The notes: generated by a model not told the origin, from the letters alone. DNA of 64,000 nucleotides from Zopfochytrium polystomum (GCA_025765615.1 JAIVFJ010000197.1:1-64000), one strand, 5' to 3'; shown: positions 43,307 through 54,864, counted from the first letter of the stretch. Translations and numbers: made by a program.

Positions 43307-45740
43307 TCACTCCGCCCCCGCTTCCGCAACGGCGGCGGCGGCCGCCGCCGCCTCCGTCACCGCCACCGCCGCACCGCCAACCGGCGCTCGGACGCCGCCG
43401 AGATCCGTCTGCGCCGCAGCGTGAACGGACAACGACGACGCCGCCATCGGGCCGCCCGGCCCGCCCGTCCACCCCTGGGCCCGCGCGCGCCCGCGACCCA
43501 GCGCCGCCGTCCGCCGCACGCCCTCTGGGAGATGTCCGTCGACGCCGGGGTCGACGACGGGCAGCGCGGCGCGCGCCGCCGCCGCTGCCGTCGGGGACAA
43601 CCGCGACGACGACGAAGGGGCGAGGAGCAGCCCGGACGCGGGCGGCGGCGGCGTGGCGGGGCGCGGGTGCATGCGGACGGTCAGCACCCCATGCAACTGG
43701 CGTCCCGCATCCACTCCCGGCCCCACCACCTCCTCCTCCTCCCGCAGCTGCTGCTGCTGCTGCGCCGGCATCATCGCCCCACCATTACGGTGGTCGCCAC
43801 CACCAGCCGCCCTTTCCTCCCTCTCCTCCTCCGCCACCGCCGCCCTCACCGCCTCCTCAGCCGCCTCCACCCCCCTCCCCGCCCTCTCCGCCGCCGCCCG
43901 CGCCCTCGCCGCCGCCCGCTCCGCCCGCGCCCTCCGCCGCCGCGCCCGCCGCACCCGCGCCGCCGAGCCGGCGGCCTCGTCCGCGGAGACTTCGTCCAGC
44001 AGCGCGGCCCACTCCTGGGACATCGTGTGGATCTCGCGGGTCCGCGGGGTGCGTCTGGAAGGCGGTGGGCCGTCGGCGGCGACCGCGGGCTGCACGCACA
44101 TGGGGCAAGTCCGTCGCGGGCGGAAGTCCGGGGAGAGCGCGGCTGGGGCGGCGGCGGGCGGCGGCGCGGTCGTCGGGGATGGCGGGGTTGGGGTTGGGGC
44201 GGCGAGCTGGCCGGGGGCGACGAGCCAGGCGTCGACGCAGTTGGCGTGGAAGCAGTGGCCGCAAGCGAGGCGGCGGACGCGGTCGCCCGGGGCGTAGTCG
44301 TCGTAGCAGATGGCGCACTGGTGGTTGTCGACGTCAGCGGGGAGCGGCTGGAGCGCGGCGGAGCCGGCGGAGTGGGCGCGGGCGCGGCGGAGTTTTTGGG
44401 AGGTGCGGCGTGGGGGGTTGTTGTTGTTGTTGTTGTTGTTGCTGGTTCTTGTCCGGATGCTGCTCCGGCTCCGGCGGCGCGGTCGCGGCTGGTTCTACGG
44501 CGACCTCGTCGGAGTCGACCGTCAGCGTGACGGCGGACTCGGACGCTCTGGGGCATCCCGCGGCGTCGGCGGCTTCCTTTTCTGCAGCGGCCGCTGCGGC
44601 GGTGGGGTCGGCGTTTTTACCGTCCGTCGCGGCGGCGTCGGCGTCGGGCTGGGCGGGGCCGCGGAAGATAAAGGCCGGAAGCGACCGCAGCTCCTTCCGC
44701 GACAGGCCGCCGCGGCGCGCGCGTTGGGCGTCAAAGGGCACGAACGGGTCCGCGTCGTCGGTGGTGGCGCAGATGCCGACGACGGCGGCCGTGAGGGGGC
44801 GGATGATCGATGCAATGTAGATGACGACTGGGGGGGAAAGGGCGGGAAGTTGAGGCTTGGGAAACCGGGGGGTGGTGACGACACTTACGAATGTCAATGA
44901 GCGCGACGATGCAGAGCGGGTGCCAGAGGCAAGCGGACGCGCGGCTCACCCAGACTTGACCTGCTATGAACCAGGCCCTGTTTGTTGCGATTTGGAAAGA
45001 AGCGTCGACCCAATGTTCGGTTAACCAGTAGCAGAGCGACACCCCACAACACGCGGAAATGATCCGAGACAATATTCCCACCCATCCCTCTCCCGCCGGC
45101 CCGTTCTCCACCCTCGCAAAAACACTCACATATGCACCAACGACACCACAGTCCACACCGGCAGCCGCACTTGGTACGGCGGCCTCCACTCGGGCTGCAC
45201 GTAGTTGAAGAACTGCTGCAGTGGTTTCCGCGGCAGCCACCACAGGGCCATGATGGCGGTCTCGCCGAGGACAAAGTACGCGACGCCGACCTCGCAGAGC
45301 TGGGACGCCGCCGTCGACGATTGCGACAGCGAGGAGCTAGAAGCGGCAGCGGAGGAGTTGGAATTGTCGGAAGAGGAGGAGGCGCCGCCAAAGACGAGGG
45401 TGGGGCCGGTGGTGGCTGTCGCGGCGAAGGCGGATGGGTTGAGGGGTGGTGCGTAGCGGAGGTATGTCGCGAGGTTGAGGGTGATGAGGGATGTGTGCCA
45501 GATTCTGTGTGGTTGTGGTGGGGCGGTGGCGGGGGTGGCGAGGAGCGAGGGAGATTCGGGGGTTCGGGGGGGAACAAAGGGGTTGTTTGTAGCGAGGAAG
45601 TGCCAGTGAGTTGATACTGTCCGAAGGAGTGCGTGTAAAAGGAAACGTGACAAGATGGAGGGGAGGCAGGTCCAAACTCACAGGTCTATGGCGAGGGCAA
45701 GCATCGCTGCCGCCTTGCCGACGGGCCGACGAAGTGGCAT
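43307..45740 (-). CDS. Multi-span membrane RING-H2 protein (probable E3 ubiquitin ligase); one apparent frameshift
   Basis: Exons 45740-45682, 45504-45130, 44977-44889 and 44827-43307. Hydrophobic spans include HTSLITLNLATYL, VGVAYFVLGETAIMALWWL, LPVWTVVSLVHMAWFIAGQV, LWHPLCIVALIDILVIYIAS and LTAAVVGICA. The family-like linker LSRKELRSLPAFIF follows. The RING-H2 begins CAICYDDYAPGDRVRRLACG and continues HCFHANCVDAW; the last pair, CPMC, comes about 45 residues later, after a Pro/Ala-rich loop. The C-terminal part is an Arg/Ala/Glu coiled coil, then low complexity. A six-base G run at 44412-44417 (plus strand) separates the Gln tract from the RING frame; one base fewer would restore the frame. 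Confidence 0.8.
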
Positions 45741-46265
45741 TGGCTAGGTAGCGGTGGTCGCAGCGATTGTGGACGGCTTGCACACTCAAGTTGGGAGAGG
45801 AGAGAAGATGGAGGGCAAAGGCCGTCGGCGGAACGTCCAAGAAAGGGAGCACTCCTTTTTGTTTGTTCCAGGCAAGCGGAAACGAGACAATTCATGTCCG
45901 GAAAACTCGGACATGCAGCCACCAAGATATATGAAGCTCCAAGGAGGAAGTGGTCGCACGGATGGACCAGCGCTTTCCCCTTTCTACATATCGAAGAATC
46001 GTTGCACCAAATATTGATAACCACTTTTAACCCGCTACTCGGAGGAGGAACATGACGCTGCGAAAAAAACATGCAAGTATTTTTGCTTGCTCAGCACGTT
46101 GTGACTTTATTAACTTTGGAAGCGAGCTGCCGTTAACCTTGTTTCCAACCTCTATCGACCGCTAAACTGCTCTACATTCGCTTTTGACACACTTTTCCGT
46201 CTCCTCTAGGTTCTCTTTGAAGAGCAACACCGAAGTTTTCTGACCTGTTCTTCTCTAGACCAACC
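45741..46265. other. Intergenic region
   Basis: Upstream of the RING gene and downstream of the next minus-strand gene. No gene is recognised. Confidence 0.55.
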
Positions 46266-47645
46266 TCAGCGCTTTCCCTTTCCGTCGCGCGCATGAGGCT
46301 TCTCTCCGCTACGGTGGCAGATTCCGGGAAGACCACGCTGCGGAGGGAACCTGCACTCAAAACCCGGCGCGCACACGCCAGGGAAACGGCCGGACCCGCC
46401 GCATACCTCGCCAAGGTCGCGGAGCGGGTGGCACGCGCCGAGGCGAGGACCGCCGGGGGGCGCAATACCGCCGCCGCCGCGCGGTCCGTCGTCGCGGCCG
46501 TTCCAGTCGCCGGAAGGGGCGGCCGTGGGCTCAGGGTGCACGATCGAACCGCGGTTCCAGCCGGAGCCGGGGCGCGAGTGCGACGAGCGGGAGGGGTCGG
46601 GGCGGTCAAAGCCTGGGCCGGAGGGGAGGTCCGTCGGAGTCGGGAAGTCCGAGGCAAAGTCAGGGGGGAAGTTGCCGCCGTCGGACGGGCGCTGGGGATG
46701 GTGTCCGGCGCCCGGACCGCGAGGCCCGTCCGGTCCCGGCGGGAACGGAGGGAGGTCCGTCGGGCCTGGGAAGGGAGGCTCAAAGTCCGAGCCGGGGAGG
46801 TCGCTGCCGGACGGGTGCTCGCGGGTCCCGGTGGCGGGTCCGCGGTGCCCCGGTGGCGGCGGGATCGGTGGGATGTCGGTGGGAACGGGTCCAAAGTCGG
46901 AGGGGTGGTCGCGCTGGGAGCCGTGCTTTCCGTCCCACGGACCAGGATGGTCAAACTCGGGGCGGTCTGACGGCGAGTCCGTGGGTGAGTCATGGCTGAA
47001 GTCGAATGAAAACGAGGCGCCGGGAGGTGCAGACTCTCCACCACCGCCAAAGATGCAGGTGAGGTTCAGATCGAAGCAGACAGGGTCCAGCGGGTGAGGG
47101 GGCTCGCCAAAGGCGGGGCCGCAGGGATCTCCCACGTTGAGAGCGTGGGGGACGCAGGTGTTGTTGCGGCACACCAGACCTGTGCTCGCAATGCGCTGGA
47201 AGGGGAATCGAGATTGGCGTTGTCGAGAAGTGAAAAAAGAAATAAGCCTCTACAGAAAAAAAGGTGCAAAGGGCGACAACTTAAGAAGGGAAATAGCTTA
47301 CCTAAGTCACTATCACACGGATCACCAATGGCCAAGCGCTCAACTGGAACATAAATGAAAGGGGCGGTGGGCTCTGGAGAGTCCGAGTCGTTGTGCCTAC
47401 TAACACTTTCGTGAGCGGAATGATGGACGAAATCAGTCCTCGAGTGGTGCTCTTCGTCAGACTTGGGACGAGAGTGCCCGTCGTGGTGACCGGCAGCATG
47501 GACTGTGGCTGAAAGCAAAGAAAAATTGTTACGCCCTCCATTCTCGTTGTTAAACGGACCACTTGCCTGCACAGCCAACCGTCAAGAGAAGGAGGGCTTG
47601 AATGGCACTGACACCATATCTGGGACGCAAATGCGAGTGTACCAT
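46266..47645 (-). CDS. Secreted Cys-rich, Pro/Asp-rich protein (399 aa)
   Basis: Exons 47645-47567, 47508-47302 and 47179-46266 join in frame. A signal peptide (AIQALLLLTVGCAATVHA) starts the protein. Residues about 80-140 hold a Cys cluster (GDPCDSDLGLVCRNNTCVP, GDPCGPAFG, PVCFDLNLTC), and a second cluster lies near the C-terminus (LGACHPLRDLGEVC, GVCAPGFECR, LPGICH). The middle is Pro/Gly/Asp-rich and probably disordered. The first intron starts GCAAGT, a GC-AG intron. No known domain is recognised; an extracellular role is inferred. Confidence 0.75.
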
Positions 47646-48325
47646 GATGGAGGAGGGAATGAGATCACTGAGTATCCGTCGGGAACGACGGCATTCTGTA
47701 CTTATACGTGCCAGAATTGTCTGACAACGGTATGCCTCGAAGACATCCGCGTACCTTCCGTCGCCCTCGCCTTTGTTTTCTTTCACACTTTCCGCTTCCG
47801 TTTCCTTTCCACATGGTGGAGTTCCTTGGCGTGCTTCTTGGCGTTTGGTCTTGGCATCTTTCGCGTTGTGACGGCGGAGACAAAATTTCTTGGCGTCGCG
47901 GCTTCCCTGTCTTCGCGTGGTGACACCAAGCGGAACGATTCGTCGCCGCCACTCCCGGACCTTTCCTTTTCGTTCTTTCTTTTCGTCTAATTTAATACGC
48001 AGCGAACTCTCTTGGTCCTCCTCTGGGACAATTCCTTCAGTTGAGAGTAACCTTCATCCTCCGCCGGGGCTCCGAAATAGGGAAAGTGCATTGTGATCAT
48101 TCCATTCAGCGCCTCTTCGAGAAATAGGATGGAGGTTGCGACTAACTGATTTCAATTGAGGCCTGGTACACTGCCTGCAAAGTAAACCTATATATTCGTC
48201 CGCATTTCCAAACGGACTTCTTCCAAAGCGGATGACAAAAGGTGACGTTGCCCTCTATTTTGCAGAACTGTATTCACAAAGCGGAATGACCGAAACGGAA
48301 GTTCAAGCTCCATTACCGTGGCCAC
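47646..48325. other. Intergenic region
   Basis: About 680 bp between two minus-strand genes. A plus-strand frame at 47505-47990 has no recognisable content and looks like chance. Confidence 0.5.
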
Positions 48326-51136
48326 TTACTGCCCAGGCTTATCTGCGCCCGCTGTGGGGAGCGCAGGCCTCACCCTGGTCAAAACGGTCGTGACAGGCAC
48401 AACCTTGAGTTTCACAGTCGTAGCGACATACGTGCCCCCGACGACCGCCGTGAACCCGGGCAAACCCGGTTGCGTGAACGGATCTCCTGTGATGGTCCCC
48501 TCCGCCCACGCGCTGACCTTGCTCGCGGCCTCGCCGCTGTACTTGAAGCAATAAAACTGGCCGTCCGGCGACTCGGGGTCCTGCATGACGGTGGTCATGA
48601 CGGGTGCGGTCGCAGTGGAGAGCGGCGGGGCCAGGGCGGCGGGCGGGGGCGGCGGGCAGGCTTTTGGGGCGACGACTTTTGCGTTGAGGAAGGAGCCCGC
48701 GACGACGACTGCGATGATGGCGGCGAGGATGGCGACGGTGCAGGCGATGACGACTTTGAGGGCGAGGCGGAAGGACGGGGTGTCCATGAGGAGTTTGGGC
48801 TTGGGGGGGTCGGAGGGCCCGCCGCCGGGGTTGGACGGGTCGGCGGCAGCGGCGGCGGCGGCGAGGGAGCTGGGGTCGACGAGGACGACGCGCTGTTCGG
48901 AGGCTAGCGTGCCTTTGATGTTGGCGTAAAAGTCTTGCTCGGCGGAGACGATGGGGCTCTTTGGAGAGGAGGCGGCAGCGGCGGCCGCGGCGGAGACAGC
49001 GAGAGATGTGTCGACGCGGAGGGACGCTCGTTTCTCTGCGTCGGGACTTTCCGCCTCTTCGCCATTGATTGTCATGACTTCGACGAGCTCGGTGTTGGCC
49101 GACGGCGCGACTTTGGATTGTTTCCGAGATGGCGATTTCGCATTGGAATCTCGGTGGTACGGCATATTGCTCCTTACTGCCGAGACGACCGCGAGGGCGG
49201 ACTGTAGGCCGCCTGGGCTCGACTCTAGTCGAGCCATAAGGCCGCCGTCCAAAGAGCCAGTTTTATAGTAATTTAATTCGGCCTGCAAGAGCGCTACTTC
49301 CTGTTCCAATTGAATGATGCTTTTGTCGATGGTGTTAGGACAAGTTAAGTCCCTGCTAAATAGAGAGGTGATAACACCCACCGAAGCACGTTTGCGTCCA
49401 CGTTGAGCGACGCAACGTTCTTGACACCTTTCTTGACGCGAGTGGCAAATCTGAGTGTGGACATCGATTCCTGATAGTTTTTCGCCGTCGGCGTCACACT
49501 GGGGGATAAAGGAATTAGCGACGGAGACTTATTTTGATCTCAGCATTCACCATGCGATCATGACGGTCAACGAATTTCCTCCTAGCGAGTCTTGCAGCAA
49601 ATACGTAAGCTTGGAATCTCTGTACGGTATATGTGTCGCTTTTCCTGACGACAGCGCGTTCACGACGTTTCCAAGACAGGAAAGCGACTGGTTGATCGCG
49701 GCCCTATTGAATAAGTTAATCATACGCCCGACACTAAGTACTCGACCTTGTTACATGCATACCCTTCTTTCAATCTCTCCCCCGTGGCTCCTGTAGAATC
49801 AGCCCTCTCAGATCCTGCAAGGTCCACCAAGTTGATCTTTGATCTTTTCTTTGCAATACCACCGTCGCTGATCGGCGATCTCTGTTTTTGCCACAAAATG
49901 TATCTTCAGCCGGTGTTTTCGCACGAAAACTATGGTTACGCCTGTACCTGATCGATGGTTATCGTAAGCACTGAATGCGATCGCGATGATACGGCATTCA
50001 TATCGGTCGCCCCAACTTTGCGCCGCTCCGCTCCCATAACGATGACATCGAGGTAATCGTCAACCTCTGATACCACCATTTCTGAAAGTTCAGATCTGTT
50101 ACCACGCAGCACACCCAGAGCCCAGCCACAAACCGGTGAGCCCGCTGACGTAATGATCCTTGAGGTTTGCGCTGTCCGGATCGATTGATATCTTTAGCTC
50201 CTTTTTCGCCTTTGAGTCGGCGGAGATGAGGTCACTGAGTTTTTCATCTGTCGTAACAACGCAGGCCAAACTTCAGCATGGCCGTTTTCCAATGGAGAAA
50301 CGTGGTGCAAACCGCTTACTGTAAATTTCGAGGTAGGACAGCTGACGATTCGTTGTGAGTAGAATGTATCAATATTGATTAGTGCAGGGGCGAAAAACTC
50401 ACTTTGACGGTCGCCGTGAACCCAGGCACCCGCTTTCCGAGCTCCTTGAGCCCGTCGATGATCTGCTTTGCGACACGCTGGACGATTCCGACTTCGTCCG
50501 GCTTGCTATCCCGAAGTGACGGGCCCTGCATGGTGAACGTCTTGCCACTGGCACATGCGAGTTTGGGAGAGCTGCGGTGAGCAGAGTATTCCGAGAAGCG
50601 AGCAGTACAACGGTCGTAGGTCACCTGGCCGTCTTTAAGCACGTTTAATGATCAAATCATTGGTGAGAAGAAAATCATCTAATACAATCTGGCGGGGTGG
50701 GAGCAAGGTCTCACCTGTCCGTAACAAAAGACGGTTCCGTTGTATCCATCGAGACACCTACACCACCAAACGTAAACGACCCCACTCGGCAACGATCAAC
50801 TCCCCTTGCCTCAAGCCTTAACTTTTCTCACCTTTCAATCAAAGGTCGCACAGCCTTATCGTACACCGCCTCCTGTGTCATCTTCTCCGCCAGGACGCCG
50901 TCGAACGAAAAGTCCGACTCCCTTGGGACCGGATCTGCGGACGGGGCGGCCGGCGGCTGCGGGTCGGCGATGAAGACCGTATTTCCGTCGACGCGCACGA
51001 CGTTGGCGACGGGGTCGTAGTCGCCGCCGGAGAAGCCGGCGGTGAGGGACTTTTCGTAGGTAGGGATGTTGCGGACGCGTACGAAGACGGAGACGCCGGA
51101 GGACGGTGGGGAGGACGGCGGCGGCGGCCGAACCAT
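48326..51136 (-). CDS. Kinesin-like protein with C-terminal membrane span (751 aa model)
   Basis: Ten exons: 51136-50832, 50757-50715, 50624-50403, 50341-50320, 50247-50134, 50081-49948, 49881-49763, 49703-49551, 49498-49382 and 49352-48326. Motor motifs in order: [63 protein letters not shown] (switch I), [11 protein letters not shown] (switch II), [36 protein letters not shown] and [11 protein letters not shown] short coiled coil ([18 protein letters not shown]) follows, then a disordered linker, a 23-residue hydrophobic span at about 607-629 and a C-terminal domain of about 120 residues. The only in-frame canonical splicing puts about 24 extra residues inside the P-loop. The last intron would be just 29 nt. 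Confidence 0.8.
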
Positions 51137-51469
51137 GGTGACGGTGGATGTCGGAGTTTGTGATGTGACAATTCCACGCTTTTTTATTTTTTGTATTTTT
51201 TAGTTTGCGTTGCTAGAGGCTGCAGTACACAGAAGCCGATGGCAGCTGCTGTTATTGAGGAGCCAGACTATCAGAGTGGCGGAGGTGAAAGTAACCACTG
51301 TCGACGTGTTTGCCAGCATTTGTGTCAAGATAACGAATTCTGTCAAACTCATTGAGAGCCTTACACAGAATGATGCACGAGGCTTTAAAGCGGGGGGAAA
51401 GATGTTTATTCCGTCATTGCAATGATATACTAGTACAACTAAGTTCTTTCTTCGTCCGAAAATCTATTT
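51137..51469. other. Intergenic region
   Basis: Between two minus-strand genes; AT-rich, no gene seen. Confidence 0.55.
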
Positions 51470-52213
51470 TCATTTCGAGGACTTTGGCAGAACCCCACCG
51501 ACGGGGCTGTCTTTCGTCGCCTTGCTGACCAGAGCAGCAATGTCCGACGCCGTAACAACCTTCCCATCGAGACTACCTGCCCTCGCGAAATACGGGTACA
51601 CAAACACGGGCGTGTTGGGCTCGGAGCGCCAGCTGTCGGCGAGAGTCCCAACGTCGACAGCGTCAAATCCAACGTCCTCGACGAACGCCGCGGCGCTAGC
51701 TTTCGCCTCGCCGTCGTCGCCAGCGATGGGCAAGGCCGACCGCTCCGAGTGGCCCCTTGGGCGCGCAAGACTCTCGAGGTGCATGAAAGAGATATTGCTG
51801 AAAGCCTTGACGATACGGGCGGAGTGGAACCTGCGCTGGAGCAGCTCGCTCGAGGTCGCCTCGCGGGCGTCGAGCGCCGGGAAGCGGCCGTCGCGGTCAG
51901 GGTAGTAGTTGAGGGTCTCGATGACGATTTTGCCGGCAAATGCGTCGGCGGGGAACGTAGCGTCGTCGAAGGCGGCTTTGAAGGGGACGGACAGGCTGAC
52001 GATGTCGCTGTAGCGGATGGCGTCAGCGACGGAGGCGGCGGTGGCCAGCGGGCCAAGCTCGGCAGCGGGCAGCGGCGGCGGCGAGGGAGGACGGGCCGCG
52101 CGAGTTGCTGAGGAGGACGCGGTAGCCGGCGGCGACGGCGTGGCGGGCGAGAGCCGAGTTGACATGCCGTATCCTACGAGCCCGATGGTTTTGGTTGTCG
52201 CCGTGGTAGTCAT
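51470..52213 (-). CDS. F420-dependent-oxidoreductase-like NAD(P)-binding protein
   Basis: Single exon, 247 codons from MTTTATTKTIGLVGYG, a Rossmann start. ASVADAIRYSDIVSLSVPFKAAFDD, GKIVIETLNYYPDRDGRFP, RIVKAFSNISFMHLESL and PIAGDDGEAKASAAAFVEDVGFDAVDVGTL follow the NADP-oxidoreductase (coenzyme F420-dependent) domain. Residues about 17-50 are not family-like, but the +1 frame there reads VNSALARHAVAAGYRVLLSN, exactly the missing piece of the fold. Two compensating one-base changes (about 52163-52168 and the GGG at 52067-52069) would explain this. The substrate is unknown. Confidence 0.75.
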   Translation of the reverse strand: MTTTATTKTIGLVGYGMSTRLSPATPSPPATASSSATRAARPPSPPPLPAAELGPLATAASVADAIRYSDIVSLSVPFKAAFDDATFPADAFAGKIVIETLNYYPDRDGRFPALDAREATSSELLQRRFHSARIVKAFSNISFMHLESLARPRGHSERSALPIAGDDGEAKASAAAFVEDVGFDAVDVGTLADSWRSEPNTPVFVYPYFARAGSLDGKVVTASDIAALVSKATKDSPVGGVLPKSSK

Positions 52214-52903
52214 GGTGTTGTTGTTTTATTGGCGAAGGTGCTGCTTCCCTGATGCTATCGAGGGTGAGCTCGCGTGTCCTCTGTATTTATGAGGATTATT
52301 CAGTGCTAAGGCTTTTTCGATCCGCCCATTCAGCAGGCGTGGGAGGCAGTGGATGTGAATGTCCGCTGCGCACATCCGTTTCCTTTTTCAAAAACTGCGG
52401 TCTAAAATTGGATCGTCGCGGTGACAACAACTAACCAATCACGGCTTTCACGCAAGTGAAAAATGACGATTTCATATTTGAAATCAACGGCCGACCCGCG
52501 TGCCGAATGGCGGATTGACCTACAAGAAAAAAAAAAAGAAGAAAAAAAAAAGAAGCATGAAACAAACGCTTGACCATAATTCACGCCACGAAAAAAAGAA
52601 AAAAAAAATCGCCGGACGCCGGCGGGACCTCGTCACTTGTCCTACGTTTTTTTACATGAACGCCTGATTCTCATTGCGCAACTTCCTGCACTTCCTCAAG
52701 CTCTGAAAAGCGCCAGAAGATTACTTCCAGATGCGAGGTCCAAGACAGCAGGGGGAAAAAAATAAAAACGGCAAACCAATTCTATTACAATGCTGTTCGC
52801 CACGTTGTTTCCCTCATGCCTCCCTCAGTGAGTCCGGCTGCCAATGCGTTGAATGGTGCCTTCAACCTGCGTCCTCTTATAGGGCACACTCGCGCTAAGT
52901 CTT
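52214..52903. other. Intergenic region
   Basis: No recognisable gene. Contains A/G-rich tracts near 52525-52610. Confidence 0.55.
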
Positions 52904-54349
52904 TTAAAGCAAGGCTAGCACGGCCACCGAGGCAAAGGCGGCAACCGTCGCCGCAAACAGCGCGCTCAGGCCCGCGACGTTCACAACCCTCGCAGACCCG
53001 CTCGAGGTCGACGAGTTGCCCGACTTCCCCGTGCCGCCGCTAGGGGTGGCGGTGGGTTGGAAGAGTTTCTGGTCGATGGGAAACTTGATGGAGTTCAAGA
53101 AAATTACGAACGGGTCCGAGTCGTTCATGTAGCGGTCGGCGTCGGCTTCCGCGCCGGCGACGCACTTTGCGACGGACGTGAGGGTGTACGCGTTCTTTTT
53201 GAGGAGCGCGATGATCTGCGTGGCGGCGGAGAGCTCCTCGGAGCTGAGCTCGTGCTCGAGGGAGATGTAGCCGCCGGTGTCGTCGAAGAACGGATCGGGG
53301 AACGTGGCGCGCAGGCCGATGCGAGTTGTTCCGTTGACGAGCTGGACGGTGTCGTTGACGCGCCACGAGCCCGTGTTTCCGCTCTGGATTTTTGTGTCCT
53401 GGGTGTCGCAGCTCCAGATGACTTGCTTGAAGCCGAAGGCGCCGAAGATTGCGCGGACGCGGTCGTTGGTGTCGCCGTAGGGTGGGCGGATGTAGCGGGG
53501 AACCTTGTTGATCACCTGCTTCACTGCCAGCGCGTTCCAGATGAACTCGGCGATGACTTGCTCGGTGGACTCGTTTGTGAGACGTCGGTGCGTCCTGTGT
53601 TCGACAAGACTCTTAGTTGCAGCCGTTGCTCAATTGCCTGAAGGTTGGACACTCGCTCTCACCAGGAGTGGAGTCCGATTTGATGGCCGGCGTCGTACGC
53701 GGCCTTGAGGTTTCTGGCCCATTCTGGATTGTTGACGACGTTGCTGCCCAACACAAAGAACGTTGCCGTTGTCGAGGTGTTTGAGAGGAGGTTGAGGTAT
53801 TGGGGTGTAAAGTCTTTCGGTCCGTCGTCGTACCTGTTGACAAATACATACGGATGGTTATTGTCTACAAACAGCAAGCAACCCCACAACCAAAGCGAAG
53901 ATATGAAAACGAACGTGACAGCCCAGGTCTTGCTCGGGCAGGTAACCAGGTCCGTAGCTTTTGAAAACCTCCACGGTGTGCCAATCTCTGGCGCCAGTGG
54001 TTCATCGGGGATCGGGCTCGGGGCAAGTGCAACAATCGCCTTGGTCCATGAATCGGCGACGGGCGGGATCGGCACTTTGTAGGTGTCGCCAGTGGTGCTA
54101 CCAGAGATGGGAACCGGAGCGCCGCTCGGGAATCCAAGGGCGGTCCAGTCCGGAACGCTGTGTGGTTGTGCGGAGTTTAGGCGTATGGTCATCGTCACGG
54201 CAAGTTCAATCAGGCGCGCTAGTGCTGGCCAGTGAATGTGCAGGGTCTTCTTACGCTAAGTCGGCGGCGTCGACTGTCCTCGTCCACGACGCCACGACGA
54301 GAACCGTCGCGGCGCTGGCGGCGGCGGCGAGGGTGTCAAAGGAGACCAT
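52904..54349 (-). CDS. Chitin deacetylase / NodB-type polysaccharide deacetylase, GPI-type
   Basis: Exons 54349-54255, 54157-53915, 53833-53663 and 53594-52904 give 399 residues. A signal peptide (AAAASAATVLVVASW) opens the protein. NodB motifs: motif 1 WAVTYDDGP, formed across an intron; motif 2 GHQIGLHSWTHRRL, also formed across an intron; motif 3 RYIRPPYGD; then FKQVIWSCDTQD. The C-terminus is Ser/Gly-rich, then hydrophobic with no charged end (ALFAATVAAFASVAVLALL), a GPI signal. It deacetylates chitin to chitosan at the wall. In motif 1 the first of the usual two Asp is kept (YDDGP). Confidence 0.93.
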
Positions 54350-54379
54350 TTCCTTGCGTCGCCGTTTGGAGGTGTCTCC

Positions 54380-54435
54380 CTCTCTCAACTGACTATCTCT
54401 CCCTGTCTCTCTCTCTCTGTCTCTCTCTTTGACTC

Positions 54436-54466
<31 letters not shown>

Positions 54467-54472
54467 TTGCCA
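54380..54472. repeat. CT/GA microsatellite upstream of the deacetylase gene
   Basis: CTCTCT tract with CTGT interruptions, 30-125 bp 5' of the chitin deacetylase start on the minus strand, where it reads as GA repeats. Confidence 0.8.
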
Positions 54473-54864
54473 ATAAATCTCGTCTCCTTCCTTTTTTGGG
54501 CAATTTTCGCCCTGTCTTTCCTGAGGCTGTGAGGGCTGCGGAATCGGCTGAAACCTGCCAATGACGCGAGAGTCATTCTGTTGTTTCGTTGGGGCAAAAC
54601 CTTGCGATTTAACTACGCTACTGTCCCTGACTGGCTGACTACTGGGGTCTACCCTTCCCCTCCTCTCCTGCCCTTTCCCCCGAAACAACCGTAATGGAGC
54701 CGCCACTGCCGCGGCCGTCACCGTCACCACGGCTCATGACGAGATAAAAATAACCTGTGTATTGGGCAACAGGGGATGAAAGGGTGGCACAATTGACAGG
54801 TGAAAAACTTCGATTAGCAACTTACAAGGAGTAAACAGCAAAACAGGAAATAACAGTCCATGAA
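54473..54864. other. Intergenic region
   Basis: Spacer upstream of the deacetylase gene and downstream of the syntaxin gene; no gene seen. Confidence 0.5.

Noticed and set aside
43000..44820. 606-codon plus-strand frame
   Set aside because: Antisense to the RING gene, with Pro/Arg/Ala low complexity and no domain. The minus strand has the RING ligands and splice sites.
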